Source of the DNA: Prostheceraeus crozeri
Lineage: Eukaryota > Platyhelminthes > Polycladida > Euryleptidae
Direction: 5' to 3'
Assembly (NCBI GenBank): GCA_907163375.1
Contig: CAJQUW010003607.1
Location: forward strand, 186,001 to 250,000
DNA length: 64,000 bases
A model generated the notes under the pieces. The model was given only the letters and a program-made list of their open reading frames with translations, had not been told where the DNA came from and searched no databases. The position numbers were made by a program, and so were the translations under genes. Below are positions 35,881-48,757 of the stretch, piece after piece (position 1 is the stretch's first letter; each line of letters begins with the position of its first letter).

Positions 35881-36165
35881 TTGAAAAAGGAGATATGCAT
35901 CAACTGCACTTACACGAGAACGCAATGCAAGTAATTTAGAATTTCATGTCGATGTAACCGAAACTGCCACAGTTAATGCATATGCATGGTCAGAGTGCAA
36001 CAATCAATGGCTCATGTATTTCAGTGAGTAAAGTTAAATCACGAAACAGCACATTATAGTAATTATAGCCACAGTAATTGATCACATTCGTCATCAATGT
36101 GAAATGCCTCTTCGTTGAGTCGCTGTCTTTGCGACTGTTTATGAACTGCTGTGAAGACTAATTAC

Positions 36166-37137
36166 TAGGGCGGTCAATAAAGTCAAATAGTCAATAGAGT
36201 AAAAATAAGGTCAAATGTAGTCAAATAAGGTCAAAAAGTTTAAATAAGACAGTAAATTTTTCATGAATCTGGTCTTCCCAGGCGCTATTTTTAGACACCT
36301 GGTCTTCATAAGCGCTATTTTTAGATCTTGGTTTCCCGAATTCTTTTCAATCAAAACAAAAAGCTAAGCTATTGGGACATCAAATATTCTCGCAAGGATT
36401 TCAACGCACATAACTACATCTTTTTGTTAACTGACACTGACTATCTTTGATTGTTCGAAATGCCCAAGACAGCTGAAAGTGATGCATCCAAGTGCAGAAG
36501 AATTACTTGCCAAAATCCTCAAGAATTTGAAGCAACACCAAGAAATAAACTTTTCTGTGTGCTTTGTGAATGCCCGGTGAAATACGCGAAACAGTTTATG
36601 ATTGACAGTCATCGTAAAAGTGCCAAACATGCGACGAAGTTACAAAGAATTACCTCTTCATCATCAGTACCCACCTCATCAAAGCATGAAAGTCAGACCT
36701 TGAACTTCAAACCTGATCTGGCTAAGCATGTATAATAACAGCGTTTAACGAATGTAACCGCTGACATTCCTTTACATAAATTAGAGCATCAAGCGATACG
36801 AGATTTATTTGATTTTATGGGTCATCATTGCCCATCTGAGTCATCATGCAGTAATGAATAACAACGCCAGTAACAATTAACTCGTTGTTTAAGAAGCATT
36901 CCTTCTTTTCGTGAAGAACTTTGTATTTGTGGGCTCAATAATAAAATGTGTTTATTTAATTAAAACAAGTAACGTTTTCTTGTGAGTCTGAAATGATATT
37001 TTCTTTGGTTAAACAAAACTGAATTAGGTAAAAAGATTGGGTAAAAATTTTACATTTAAGTAAAAATTTTAAGTAAAAATTTACTTGAAAATAAAGTCAA
37101 AATTCGTAATTTTTTAGGTCAATAAAAAACCGCTTTA
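36166..37137 (+). mobile_element. hAT-type element with CGGBP1-like ORF, longer copy
   Basis: Flanked by a perfect 8-bp duplication, CTAATTAC at 36158-36165 and 37138-37145. Ends are TAGGGCGGTCAATAAAG and, reverse-complemented, TAAAGCGGTTTTTTATTGAC. The same family occurs at 18048-18816 in the opposite orientation. The 972-bp body carries a zinc-finger ORF and no hAT catalytic core. Confidence 0.85.
36460..36960 (+). pseudogene. CGGBP1-like zinc-finger protein, hAT-derived
   Basis: The first frame (36460-36735) starts MPKTAESDASKC and encodes NKLFCVLCECPVKYAKQF, then IDSHRKSAKHATKLQRI, a C-x2-C-x17-H-x5-H finger like CGGBP1. A second frame (about 36745-36960) encodes DIPLHKLEHQAIRDLFDFMG and SIPSFREELCICGLNNKM, which resemble the C-terminal half of CGGBP1 (the IPLEKADHPAVRAF and GSIPKSDQLR segments, recalled from memory). 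The two are out of frame as given. The order finger then C-terminal block matches CGGBP1 over its whole length, so the parent ORF was probably a stand-alone ~160-170-residue protein, not a truncated transposase. Confidence 0.65.
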
Positions 37138-37145
37138 CTAATTAC

Positions 37146-40100
37146 GCAAATACTGCTCTGCCGCTATGGCTTTGTTATGGAAGAAAGAGTCTAACAATAG
37201 CGTAATTCTTATGCTCTGTCGCATTAGCTTGCCGGCCGCGCCAAAATTTCAGCAGAAAGAGATTGCTATGGACGAGATTAAGCGCGCAGGCAGCAACGAA
37301 AAAGTTGCAACTTCGCGCGCGTGTATGTGTGATGGAGTGAAACAGCCACAGAATTAGATTGTTTAATCGTATCACTTTGCTAGAAGTGCAAACTTATTCA
37401 AACAGATGGCACATGCAGGAACACATGCAGTGGGCAAAAAGAAATTTTTAATACCTTACAGAGATAGGAAAAATAGTCGTGCGTCGCTTGCGGATCGCTC
37501 TGAATTCCCTCAAAATGCTCCGATCGCCACGACTCTTTCAAATTCGAAGAATTCAGATCATTGCGCAAAAATTTTCTCGATAATGTTGGGCTCTCCGATC
37601 ATTTCAAAAAAAGTTAGCAGGCGCATGAAAAAGCGTTCACAAACTTCTCTGTAGAACTTGACATCGTCTGTGTCTCTTTGCTGTGTAATCCGGTTGATAA
37701 CAGTCACTGAAACTTTGCACAATTTGGCGTGTTTAATGTTGAACTGGCCCCTCATTGTTCGATTGCTATGGTATTTAGTCCGGAGATTGTGCCATTTCAG
37801 TAACGTTGCATGTTCCAATGCTTCCTTTCTAGTCAAACAGAAGAAAAGACGACTTGTCTAATTCTGTGGAAACAGCTGTTCCGCCCACGTGCTAAAATTC
37901 ATCTGAGTGCATGATCTGATATTCAGACTTGAAAACTGGGAAAGTTGTGTAAAATAGTCACGCAAGATAAATACAAAATAATGATGATACTTTTCTGTAA
38001 TATAGATATTGGTAACTATATTATTGATGGCCGTGCGCCGAAGGCCCGCAGGCACGGAGAAGACGCCACTGGATGATAGTTTTGTTAATTGACTACTCCA
38101 CTATAACAGGGTTTTTTTAAAAAAGAATTGTCACAACATAGCTTCGTTTTACTTTGAAGGGCACATTTTCCAACTAAGCGCGGAGGATGCGCTTATTACG
38201 GAATTTTCAATATCTCAATTCACAGCAATTATCAGAAAGTTACACAATTAGTTGTTGCTCGACATTGAAGCTTACTTGCAATGGAATAAATTGATGAAAT
38301 GCATCATCATGTAAAAACCAGTCAAAACATAATGCAATTATTAGTAACAGCAAGCCTCATTATGTCAATAATATGTCATTACGGGTTTTGTAAAATTATG
38401 ATAATATATTACATTAAACTAATTTATAAAAATTATTATTAATATTACGTTATTATAACAACTCTCATACGATGATGAAAATCATCCCAGCAGCCATTTA
38501 TAATAGAATATAATGCTTACTTATTTAAATTATTAATTGAAGTAGTCCTAATGAGGACTGATGGCGTTCTCCAATCCGCAAGTGTACAAAGGCAATGCTA
38601 CTGTAACCATTAGATTAATCACTAATATACTCTAATATCTATAATTTCTATAATATCTATAAATTATCTTTGGTCTTGGATCTATTTTTGGGGTATCGAG
38701 CAAGAGCTAGCCTATCCGATGACACTTGGTGTGCACTATGACAATGTGAGACACATTCTATCATTCACTCAGGAATTCAATCATTTATACTCACCATATT
38801 GCCATCTTTCTAATTCAAATAATCATTTCTTTGTATGTCGCAGACATTTTTCTTCATATTTGTAACTGTGTCTACTGCCGGAAAATTCATCTTTATGAAT
38901 AAAATTCTAAATTACTATTTCTTGTCGTTCCTTGTTATATTAAGATCAAGACGAAGAGGCCATTCAAATAACTGTATATTCCTGGTTGAAGGAGTCACAT
39001 CTTGTATCGCAATGAAAAGAAACTTCTTGACGTGGATGAGACGGTTTGTATTCATAAATGGCAGAGCATTGAGAGTTCGTTATCTTCCGATGACAGACAA
39101 ATCCGGTTGGAAACTTATGAAGATTAATGGCTGTCATAAATGGTGCCATACGTTAACATTCATTAGTCTACGGAAATAAGTTCATTCTTGTTCTTTCGCT
39201 TTCTCGATTGTATTAAGAGAAACGTACATGCATTCGTTATATTCGTTACTTTTGCTACTTTTGAGGTTTTAAGTCTGAATTTCGACACATAGCAGTACAA
39301 TAGTGATATCCATCTTAAAAGTATCTATCGCATTCATAATAAGAAATTGAAAATTTGTGCCAGTGAGAAATTACACGGAAATATTGGCCGATATTCAAGA
39401 GATGCTCAAAATAAAAATACCTACAAATTCTAAAGGATCATTGAGAATTGAATGGACCAGTGATTTCCAACCTCGAATCACGAAAGGCATTTCCGAGGGT
39501 CGAGAAGAGATAAAAATATAAGCAATAATTAGTAATGGAACTAAGCACCTCTAGGAAAGATAATGTGTGGGTGAACACTTGAGCATTTGATGCGAACCTT
39601 TTCAGTTGTCCTAATTTTTTGAGATTGGAACTCAGCGGTAATTAGGATCCGTTGGCTGACAGTGCATACTATTACAAAATTCACTGTAAATGCCGGAGCA
39701 CTTATATTTGACATAGAATTACAAATGGCAATACGAAATTCATTTCAGCGGTTAGAAATTCTAGTGGTAGTATTGCAGCAAGTTATTACATGTGCGCTTA
39801 TAACCATGGACATTGTGTCATGAATAGGGCTCTGAAATATTTCGTAAAATAAATCAAGACATTTAAATTCTTAATTTCTTCAAAACTTCAAAATGTTTAA
39901 AATATTTAGAAGTCAAATTATAGCATTAATTATGACAATGACTCCCATGGTTCGGAATAATATTCAATCTATCCCTTCAAAACATTTTGAAATCTCCATA
40001 ATCCAAGATATCTCATAAAGTAAAAAATCAAAATATTTAAATTTATGTAAATGTTCTCAAGAGGATCTTGAGAATGGCCATGGTTTTGATGCCAGAAATA

Positions 40101-40235
40101 TATTGAAAAAATTTATCCTATTTTGTTAATGTTTTTACAAATTTGGCTTTTTCTTCTTTCGTTTTTTTAAAATTTTGATGTTTGAAATCCACAGTCAAGG
40201 TACATTCATAGAATTTGAGATTCTGCAGAATATGA
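37146..40235. other. Intergenic stretch without recognised gene
   Basis: No recognised family. A GC-richer patch at 37150-37350 contains GCCGGCCGCGCC and GCGCGCGTG. A minus-strand frame (37558-37836) and plus-strand frames at 37166-37357 and 38835-39179 show no motif that I recognise. A palindromic GC-rich patch (CCGTGCG ... CGCAGGCACGG) is at 38031-38058. Confidence 0.4.
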
Positions 40236-40744
40236 TATCCCTTGATGCCCGTTTTTGGATAAAACATGCATGATGCATGTATCACGGATAAATCCTATCA
40301 AAAAATTTCATTCGTTATTAAGTAAAATGGTCTTTTTTGGTGTAGGTATAACTATACTAATAATATTTAGCATTGTAAAGAGTGGGAAATGTACATAAAA
40401 ATTGCTCTGAATAGTAATTTGGAATTGTAGATGGTAAAAACATCGATGATTCATGTACGTGGATAAAATACATAATTAAAAGAGCGCTTCATGTAGAGAA
40501 GAATTGTCCATTTGAGTTAGATACCGACTTTACTAATAATATTGATGCTGTAAGAAGTGACAAATGCATTTAAATTACTCAAAGAATCGCTCATGGATAA
40601 AGCATCGATGATCCATGGATATCGACATATGAAACATGTAGGGCCTATACGACATATGAAATGCATGTCTACTATTATTTCGAGTATTTTATATATGCCC
40701 ATTATATTTGATGAAATGGTGTGTATAAAAAAGATATTCAGGTG

Positions 40745-40830
40745 ACTTCATCGCTTCTCTCTCTTTCTCACTCACTCACTCGTTCCCCTTTTCTTCTTCT
40801 TCTTCTACTCATTTTTCATCATCTTTCACA
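40745..40830 (+). repeat. Polypyrimidine tract
   Basis: About 85 bases almost purely C and T on the plus strand, with TTCTCTCTCTTTCTCACTCA and CTTCTTCTTCTT blocks. Confidence 0.7.
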
Positions 40831-41149
40831 TTCACTACATGTACACGTAGCTACAATAGCAACAACATCAGTCAATGCTGACGAACAGGTCAACAATATT
40901 AGGCCTACACATGACATATATTTTCAATATTAAGGGAGCCTAAGCAATTCTATCGGCACACATTTTGCTTCTCAAATTGAAACATTTATTGAAGTTTCTA
41001 AGTTCCACACCGTGTCCATCAGCAAGTCGACTTTGTTCGTGCGTTCGCTAAATTACTTAGCTAGTAATTTGCAAAACTTATGATATTAAATCAGTTGTAA
41101 CTGAACCAAACAATTGCATAAGTATCTCGCTCAGTCTGCGCAATCGTAT

Positions 41150-41681
41150 CTCGCTTCTATAACTTTCCGTCACTATATTAAGGAAATTCGCCACGCGCAC
41201 ACAGCTGAGGAAGTTCGGTCACATTGTTGGCAGCCTGGTCGTGGCCGCATTCGCGAGCCATGAGCGGTCGATAATATTCTCTCGCTGCGAACTGTTGATA
41301 CCTGTGACTCAGCGTCCCTGCTTAATAATTATTGTCCGCCCATCACGTGGGACAGAAAGCTGCGCAAGGCGCAGTAGCTTGTGCGCTCTTCGTTCTCGCG
41401 GTCTATCGAACCCGTGTTTACGTTAACTGCTTAATATTACAAAAGTCAGCGCATCAAGAGGATATTCTACTTACACACCTTTATTTATTCATCGTCGGTT
41501 TTGTGATCGTCTACGTTTTTTCATCATCTTACTTAGTTATCATGCACAATATGGAGCACAATTCGAAAATGAACACTCGCATGTAGTCAGTGAGTTCTTC
41601 CACTCAATGAAGCCATCAAGTTCCTTTGATTTGTGCATCAGAATTAAAAACGCATCTCTTGGATCAAACTGCAGAACAAGG
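41150..41681 (+). promoter_or_regulatory. CpG-rich patch, possible promoter and first exon
   Basis: CpG density rises sharply at 41150-41420 (GCCACGCGCACAC, GTCGTGGCCGCATTCGCG, CACGTG), against CpG-poor surroundings. It ends in a donor-like CAAGG/GTAAGC at 41681/41682. A good acceptor (TTCTTTTACAG) precedes 43592. A hairpin GCTGCGCAAGGCGCAG lies at 41361-41376. No long frame crosses the junction, so this could be a non-coding or 5'-UTR exon pair. Weak evidence. Confidence 0.3.
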
Positions 41682-44600
41682 GTAAGCTTCTAAATGTTTC
41701 CAAATTTATTTTGTCAACTTACAGCATTTAACTGCAAGTCTAGGTACATGTATTTGGAAATCCCGTAAGCAAAATCAAATGAGAGGTTTGGTCATATGAT
41801 ACAATCGATAAATCAAAAGTTGGTTTATTGACTATGAACCCATGGAGACATTTCTATGACTACTGCTATCTCTGCTTTTAATTTTGCAAATACTAAAAAG
41901 CTACTAGCGTCATACTTAATTTAATTTACTGGTAACAACAAAACATCTCAATTTCTCTTGGTTCCTCTTAGCAGCACATTTTAGGAGTCCTTTATTTATA
42001 CATAAATATCATAGCTATCAAGAAACACATCGTTTTACTTGGGTTTTCCATCACACAAATGATGTCACATGTCCAAGACTTATTCACTTTGAATTCAATA
42101 TGAGAATGTGCATGTATATCAGTTTTCACGACGACATTTCTCGTTGAAAAATCGATCAAAAGTTGATGGTGTCGTGAAAAGAATGATAATCAAATGGGAA
42201 TATGTTGAAATGGTAACACACTGCCTCTAAATTCGTAATTTCTGATTGTTTTGAAAATAGCACAAGCATCTGGGCATGTTGAGACAAAATAGTTGCATGC
42301 TAGAAACCGTAGAAACTATGAGCATAAAAGAACTTAATTAACGCATTAAGACCATTTCAATTTAGGACTTCAATATTTAGATATATAGTAGGCTATACTT
42401 GCGCTATAGCATAATATTTGGATGAAAAATAATTGAAAAAAATTTTGAAACAATTAAACATGGTATAAGGCATAAAAAATCTATTCCAGGACTACACAAA
42501 GTTTAGATGGAGAATATTTTGATCAATGTGGACAAATTATTGAGCTATTCGATATCTGCTTAAATTATACAATTTAATCTATTGTTTCTGAAAAATGGAT
42601 CCATCAAGGAAGCTTGTTTAAATAGATCACTATTTCCATTTCATAAATATTGAACTGAAAACCTGTAGCTAACGCCAATGATATTCAATTAATTTTTTAG
42701 AATTGCCACATTTTAGAAAATGATATCAATTTGATATTTCGAGTCGTTTTAGAAAAATCATCAAGCACACAAAAGGCATAGATGCTACACGACGGAATGC
42801 ACACTGTAATAAAGATCAGTTATGCGTTGCAGTCCAACAATAAGTTTAGTTTTGCAAAATCAATTATTTTTCATGCCTTACGATTAATATAAAACAATCA
42901 AAGTGCAAACTCATTGCTACTCTTATATATCAATTTGTGTTTACTTATTACAAATTATGCTTCACACTTTTCATATCATCGTAGGCCTAGTTATTATGGT
43001 CACATGTTAGTTGTAGGCCCGCATGTCACCATGAATACCTGAAGAGATGCTGTCATATAAACGGTAGACAAGATGATATTATGTGTGTATGTGTTTGCAG
43101 ATTGTGATTTTAACAAAATGAAATTACATGTACGGTGTTAATATTATATAAAATTCAAGCATTCCTGACTATCTTCATCGCATGAACGATTGACAAGTGG
43201 TCGGCAATAGGCTATACTCCGTTTTTATTTGCAGATAGCATTTTTCTAAAAACAGTTCCCGGTACTTGAATATCAAAATAAAATTTTTAATAAATACTAC
43301 AAACATTGATTAAAAAATAATTCATAAATTGTTAATGATCACAATTCAACCACTCCAGAATATCTTCATTTGCTATCAAAATTCCTAAGAATAATATCGC
43401 TTGCCACATTGTCAGAGATGAAATGAATCAAAAGCAGTTTTCTTAATAGTCTTTACTACAACACCTAAAATTACTATAAATGATTTCTCTTCTAAACTTT
43501 GAGTAGGTCTACCCATAGAATGCTAATTAAGATTAGTTAAGTATGATAATTCTGCTCTGCACATCAGCACAAAATTTGTCTTCTTTTACAGGTGCTTATT
43601 GCTGAGGCGACTTTGGCTGAGGTTGCGCAAACTCGCCGTATCTGTGCATAAATGACTCAATACCTGACCTACGCTCGGCTGTTTTTCCGTCTTGTCTTGT
43701 CAGCTAATTAACCCCGAAATACTGGAATTATTATTTACCCATAAATCTCTCATATATTCGCAACGTCCCAGCGATCATCAGATTCGGACAATCGTCTTAT
43801 GGTCCAACCGAAGATGTTTTTTCAGTGACCTCGTATCATCGCTTAAAACTTCATTTGGTAGTGACTGTTTCTCCGTTGAACTGTAAATTTTTCGTGATAT
43901 CACCTCTATTTGAAATGATAGTGTTTCAGATGACGTGAAATACGCATTCGGACTGTGGGCATGTTCTCTGGTTGGAAGGATTTTCAAATGAAGGATGATC
44001 AAATCCGGATAGAGAAATTTCCTTTATGTTGATAACAGTGATTTTCATCAAAATCATTTGTATCTGATCGTTCGATGTGTGCTACTATATGAACGTCATC
44101 CTATACGGTATACGGTGGTAAAACTTTGTGCATTTTCTAAATCCGTATGAAAAATTGTATTTTTGAAGGATATCCATTCCTTCTGTTGTTTACTTGGGAG
44201 AGCAGGGCTCAGTTTTTGTAATCTCTATGAATGCTATCGTACAAGGTATAATTTTAGTAAGAATAATCATTTTACCAAATGTAGGTCTAACAAATATTTT
44301 CTTACGTGATTACTATGCGGAAAATCAATCATGCTTGAAATTTGAATTAAGAACAAAAGAACACACTTCAATCTATAGCGTTATATTCGATATAGCTCAG
44401 AGGGAAGAAGCGTACCGTGCCATAACATATTTGCCTTAATCAGAAGAAAATTCCATAGGCTGAATGAGTGATCAATCGTTTCTTATTATAATTTCAAATA
44501 TCTTTCAACTAGATTTCTCAATAAACTGTCATGGCACCCTTCCGGTCGACAATGCTGCATCAAGAAAATATATAAAGAATATTTCAGAGTAACACATTAA

Positions 44601-45216
44601 TCGTTTTAAAACGTTTCCAGAAAATGCACGACATCTCTGATAGCTTTTAGAATTATAATTTGTTATTCGATCAGAGTCTTTTTGAAAAAATACCTTTTTA
44701 CTAATTACAAATCACATGTACAAGCTCTTCTTTCTAATTTTTTACTCCATAAATTCATTAGAAATGTTTTTTGATTCGGAGATTGAAAACTGTGTTAGAG
44801 ACTGATTCATTTGTGTTTCATTAATTCACGTTATGCATGAATTTTCCTTGTGTCTTCAATACATTGCTATAAACATAATGTTGATTTTATACACGGTTAT
44901 TTAATTTGCATTTGTGAATTGCCTCTGTGACATGTGCAATTTTATATCAAAGATAATGTATGGCCTTTGCGCCACATCTATGGAGTGATTGGAATTTGCC
45001 AGGAATGTAATGAATGTATTTCAATTTCTAAAGTACTGCATATTCGTAAATTTTACAATGTTGTATTCATGCAACATGTAGAATTCATCACTCTACGACA
45101 AAAATGTGCTATGAACTTACAATACAGATTGTACAATATGATACTAGCATCCCTGGTTAATTTCATCTATTCGATGGTAAAATTATAGATGTCACACGAT
45201 TAAATCATCGATATTT

Positions 45217-45330
45217 CATTGACAAAACATGCATGTCTCATAGATATAACATGCATGTCTCATACATATAACATGGATGTCTTATGGATAAAACATGCAT
45301 AAAAATCATGCATGGCCATGTATGATGCAT
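45217..45330 (+). repeat. ACATGCATG-rich short tandem units
   Basis: Units of about 23 bases with AACATGCATGTCTCATA-like sequence repeat three to four times, followed by more CATG-rich sequence up to the inverted repeat at 45366. Imperfect. Confidence 0.6.
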
Positions 45331-45404
45331 GATCATGTATGAAACATGTATGATCATGCATGGGAATCATGCATGTTTTATCCAAAAACGGGCATCTAGG
45401 GATA

Positions 45405-47477
45405 GGATGAGGTTAGGTTTATTGCTACAATTATTAACAACTTTCAGTTTTTTTCAAGATAAATCGAATGAGGGGAATATTTCTACCCACGCATTGCACT
45501 GCAACATGTTATTGAAATCTCTTCAAAATACTTATCCTATACACCATCCCAGCAAAATGGTATGACCTGTGGGTAAATGGTCAATCGGTGTTGCCATCGA
45601 TTGAGCCCCGAAGCCAACCCTTGCAACATTGCTCCAGCTACCCATGACGTGCGGCGTACGTCATTTGATCCTAGTTGCAACTCCCCAGATGCTGAATGAA
45701 CAGTTGGACAATAGTACAGTGATGACGAACACTGCACGTCACGCAGTTGGGGCAGTGTTGTCATCTGGAAGTGGAACACTTGCGCAAGTGCCCGAATGAC
45801 GTGAATCCCAGTCATCGGGTATCAAGAGGTTAGTATTGAATGGCAGTCGATTCCCTCATTTCCCTCACTCATTCCTCAGATCCCTCAGTGCTACGTATCT
45901 ACGGAAGAGAAAGCATAAAACTGATTTTTGTTGGAAGCTACAGGCCAGGAAAGCAAATCAGGCATGGAGAATTATAGTTGCAAGAGCCAGATAACGCCCA
46001 TAAAATAAACATTAAAGCATTTGTAGATCGGCAGAATCGATCCATCGGAAGTACGATCCACGGTTACTTCTGATGACAGAAACCACCATTGAGTAGGGAT
46101 ATGATAGGTAATCGAGTGTCAGCTCAGAGATATCAGTAATCAGCTTACAATGAAAATATTTATACCAAACGGTTCAGCTTTTAACACAAATCAGCTTTTA
46201 AAAAATTAAACTTTTGCAAATTACTCTAGTGCTTATACATACTATCTGGGATGCAAGAGATTTTCATATTTAAGTAGTATGAAGGTTAATAAATATCAAA
46301 AAGAATGAAACTTTTAAGATGAGAACCTTATTAACGTATTTAACCAAAAAGGAATTTAAGTTGACTGCTGAGGAAATTTCATGATGTTCATGCTAAAACT
46401 AGGGAACTCACTCTGATTCTTGGCTCAGTTTTCGAGTTTGAAACATTAGCAATGGTTGTATAAACCTACCCGGTGAAAAAAAATGTCGGGAACTGTCGGT
46501 CCATTGTCGGGAAGCCGACTCGGCTTAATGACGGCAAAGGTCCTAATTCACCGACTATTTGCCGACGAATCGGTGAGCATATATCTGACAGAATGCATTC
46601 TATAATCAACAAAAATCGTAAAACAATAACTTACAATATGTCTAGAAATGTGGACTATTAGGCTAATTAAATTTTCTAGTGCATGTTACACCCTGTAAAT
46701 CAAGTTTATGTTTTATGTCTGAATTGTGATCTCATTTATGTCTTAAAGTCATCGTATGACGTCATGATCAATGCATTTGATTGTGATATTTAGGCTACTT
46801 ACATTTTCTGTACCAACCAATTTGCAACATAACAAGCGGATAACAAAGCAAATGCACTTTTTGACGGGCTATCGATCATTTTCCTCAAAGACTGTTTAAA
46901 AAATAGTGACGCACCAAACCGGGCAATCAGCATAGCGACTAAATGTGAGAAATCTCTTCTGCATCGCTATCATGACAGTTTAATCCTTGCTAATTTCTCC
47001 ACAGCAGTTAAAAATCCAGATTGCGAGTTCTGTGCAATCATCGAACTGCACGCAAGACGTCTATCATTGAACATCCACTTTGCCTCCGTCATGACAGAAA
47101 GCTTGTTCGACTGCACGGAGTAAGCACCACATTTGACCGATTGGCAAAAGAACGCGAAAAAAAGCAAATTGTGGATAAACGCGAAGAAGCAAAAACAAAA
47201 TTGGTGCTTTCTCATATTCTATTTAACAAGAAAAAATAAACCAGTGGATGAACGAAGCCCTCAGACAAAAAGCCTTAGACATGATCAAACAAGGACAACG
47301 TCTGTAGGAAAAAGTGGACAACGTTGCCATCAAAGCATCTAAAAAAAAGATGCTTGAAATGAGAAGGTAAAAAAATTGCAATCAAAAATTATCCAGGCGT
47401 CGATAATAAAGCGGTCTAAAACGTTCCCCTGCTTTGTCGAGCAATGATCCTACGTATAGGACGAAGTGTAACCTTTG
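45405..47477. other. Intergenic stretch with GC-richer island
   Basis: A GC-richer block at 45545-45830 contains GATTGAGCCCC, GACGTGCGGCGTACGTC and ACTTGCGCAAGT. It could be a SINE-like or promoter remnant but is not identified. A block at 46469-46570 has repeated TGTCGG and GCCGA words and resembles the sequence at 57402. The segment 46880-47240 has frames rich in Lys, Arg and Glu (LAKEREKKQIVDKREEAK) of unknown family. Confidence 0.35.
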
Positions 47478-47481
47478 TTAA

Positions 47482-48660
47482 CACTAGAAGCACCAAAATT
47501 TTGTCACACCTTTAAGCACCAATGAGTCAAAAATGACTCACATCTATTTTTCTGGTATTTTGCGGTTTCTATCCAAGTGAAATGCTTTTATATTGATATT
47601 CATTGCAATTTCTCGTAATAAAGAGTGTTGCTAAGCAGTTTTACAAAAAGCTGTGATTTTTTACATTGCAGGAGGGGATTATAATGGCCTAGCTATAATT
47701 TCATATGTAGAATTAAGAGAGAACAATCAACATGAAGAAATATCATTTAATGTACTTATCTCAACCATTTAATCCTAGGCTAAACGGCAAGTTTTGGCAC
47801 ATCAATATACATGTATTCAATAGGACATAAACAAGTCTGTGGTCTACTTTCTAAAGTAGGCCTATTTACTTACATGTACATAACAACATATAACCACAAA
47901 AGTTCTACTGAGAGCAAAGTTCAAATATTTTCGCATATGCCGCAAATGTTGAAACACATCTTCGAACCATCGGAGTGCTTCCCACAGACATGCTTTGAGC
48001 ACTTCAAACATTTGGTTGATGACATATTTGTACATTTCTGGATGAGGTGTGCGCTTGAGTGATTCACTCCTCTGCTTTTCTTCCCACTTGTCTTGACTCA
48101 GTTATCTCAGTCCACAGTGTATGGTCTTTTCCGTGATAAGCACTTGATGAAGTCGAAGCGGATGTAGAAACACAGTCGTCGTCGTTTGAATTATCTAGAC
48201 ATAATCCCATGCGCTCAGCTAAAGGAGGTGGAGTAGGACTTGATAAATCGTCGCTCATTTCTGATGAATCAGATGAATCACTTTCGCAAATGTCTTGAAT
48301 TCCATTACTATCGGCTACTTCTGGTTCATAATCACCAGATTCAAAAGGATCCATGGATTGCATCACAATCAATGCTTGCTGCGCCGAATAACGCTTTGGA
48401 CGATTCATTTTGCTATAGCTGTGACACTAGCTTGCAGTTGCACTATGCAGGAAAATGTCTAGATAGGAATGATCAAAATAACGCTTTGCAATGCAGAAAG
48501 ATAACTGTGACAGCGCGTGAGTCATTCATGCTTTGTTCATAGTTCATCGATATCTAAAAATTTGCGAATAGAGATATGCTAAATGTGAAAACACATGTTA
48601 ATTTGAATAAAAACAATTCCGAATTGTAAAATTAGCCTTGACTCAGCGGTGCTTATAGGT
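47482..48660 (-). mobile_element. piggyBac element, internally deleted
   Basis: The left end is TTAA (47478-47481) followed by CACTAGAAGCACC, a piggyBac-type terminus. Near 48648-48660 the reverse complement of the sequence reads ACCTATAAGCACCG, a diverged match to the left end, without an obvious second TTAA. The minus-strand coding part joins the transposase N-terminus almost directly to its C-terminal zinc domain, so the catalytic core is missing. The TGAGTCA-AAA-TGACTCA palindrome at 47521-47537 is subterminal. Confidence 0.75.
47921..48408 (-). pseudogene. piggyBac transposase N- and C-terminal remnants
   Basis: The frame from 48408 starts MNRPKRYSAQQALIVMQSMD and continues acidic and serine-rich (ESDSSDSSEMSDD), typical of piggyBac N-termini. 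It stops at 48064. A second frame ends at 47921 with KCTNMSSTKCLKCSKHVC, then GKHSDGSKMCFNICGICENI and stop, the piggyBac C-terminal cysteine domain. The DDD catalytic region that should lie between is deleted. The product could bind DNA at most. Confidence 0.7.
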
Positions 48661-48757
48661 AGACCAGTCTTGATTTCAGTGAAATGATAAGAGTTATGCG
48701 ATTATATCGCGTGGACACACAGTTGATTACGGTGTGCCCAAATGGGTCGGATTACCA

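Larger units (their letters stand above)
40236..45404. mobile_element. Possible 5.2-kb DNA element bounded by 39-bp inverted repeats
   Basis: TATCCCTTGATGCCCGTTTT at 40236 continuing to GGATAAAACATGCATGAT is matched, in reverse complement and with one mismatch, at 45366-45404. Both outer ends sit at TA. CATGCATG-rich subterminal sequence follows inward on both sides. There is no transposase ORF between them. It could instead be two separate short elements in opposite orientation. The interior holds a CpG-rich patch and otherwise AT-rich, gene-poor DNA. Confidence 0.45.
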
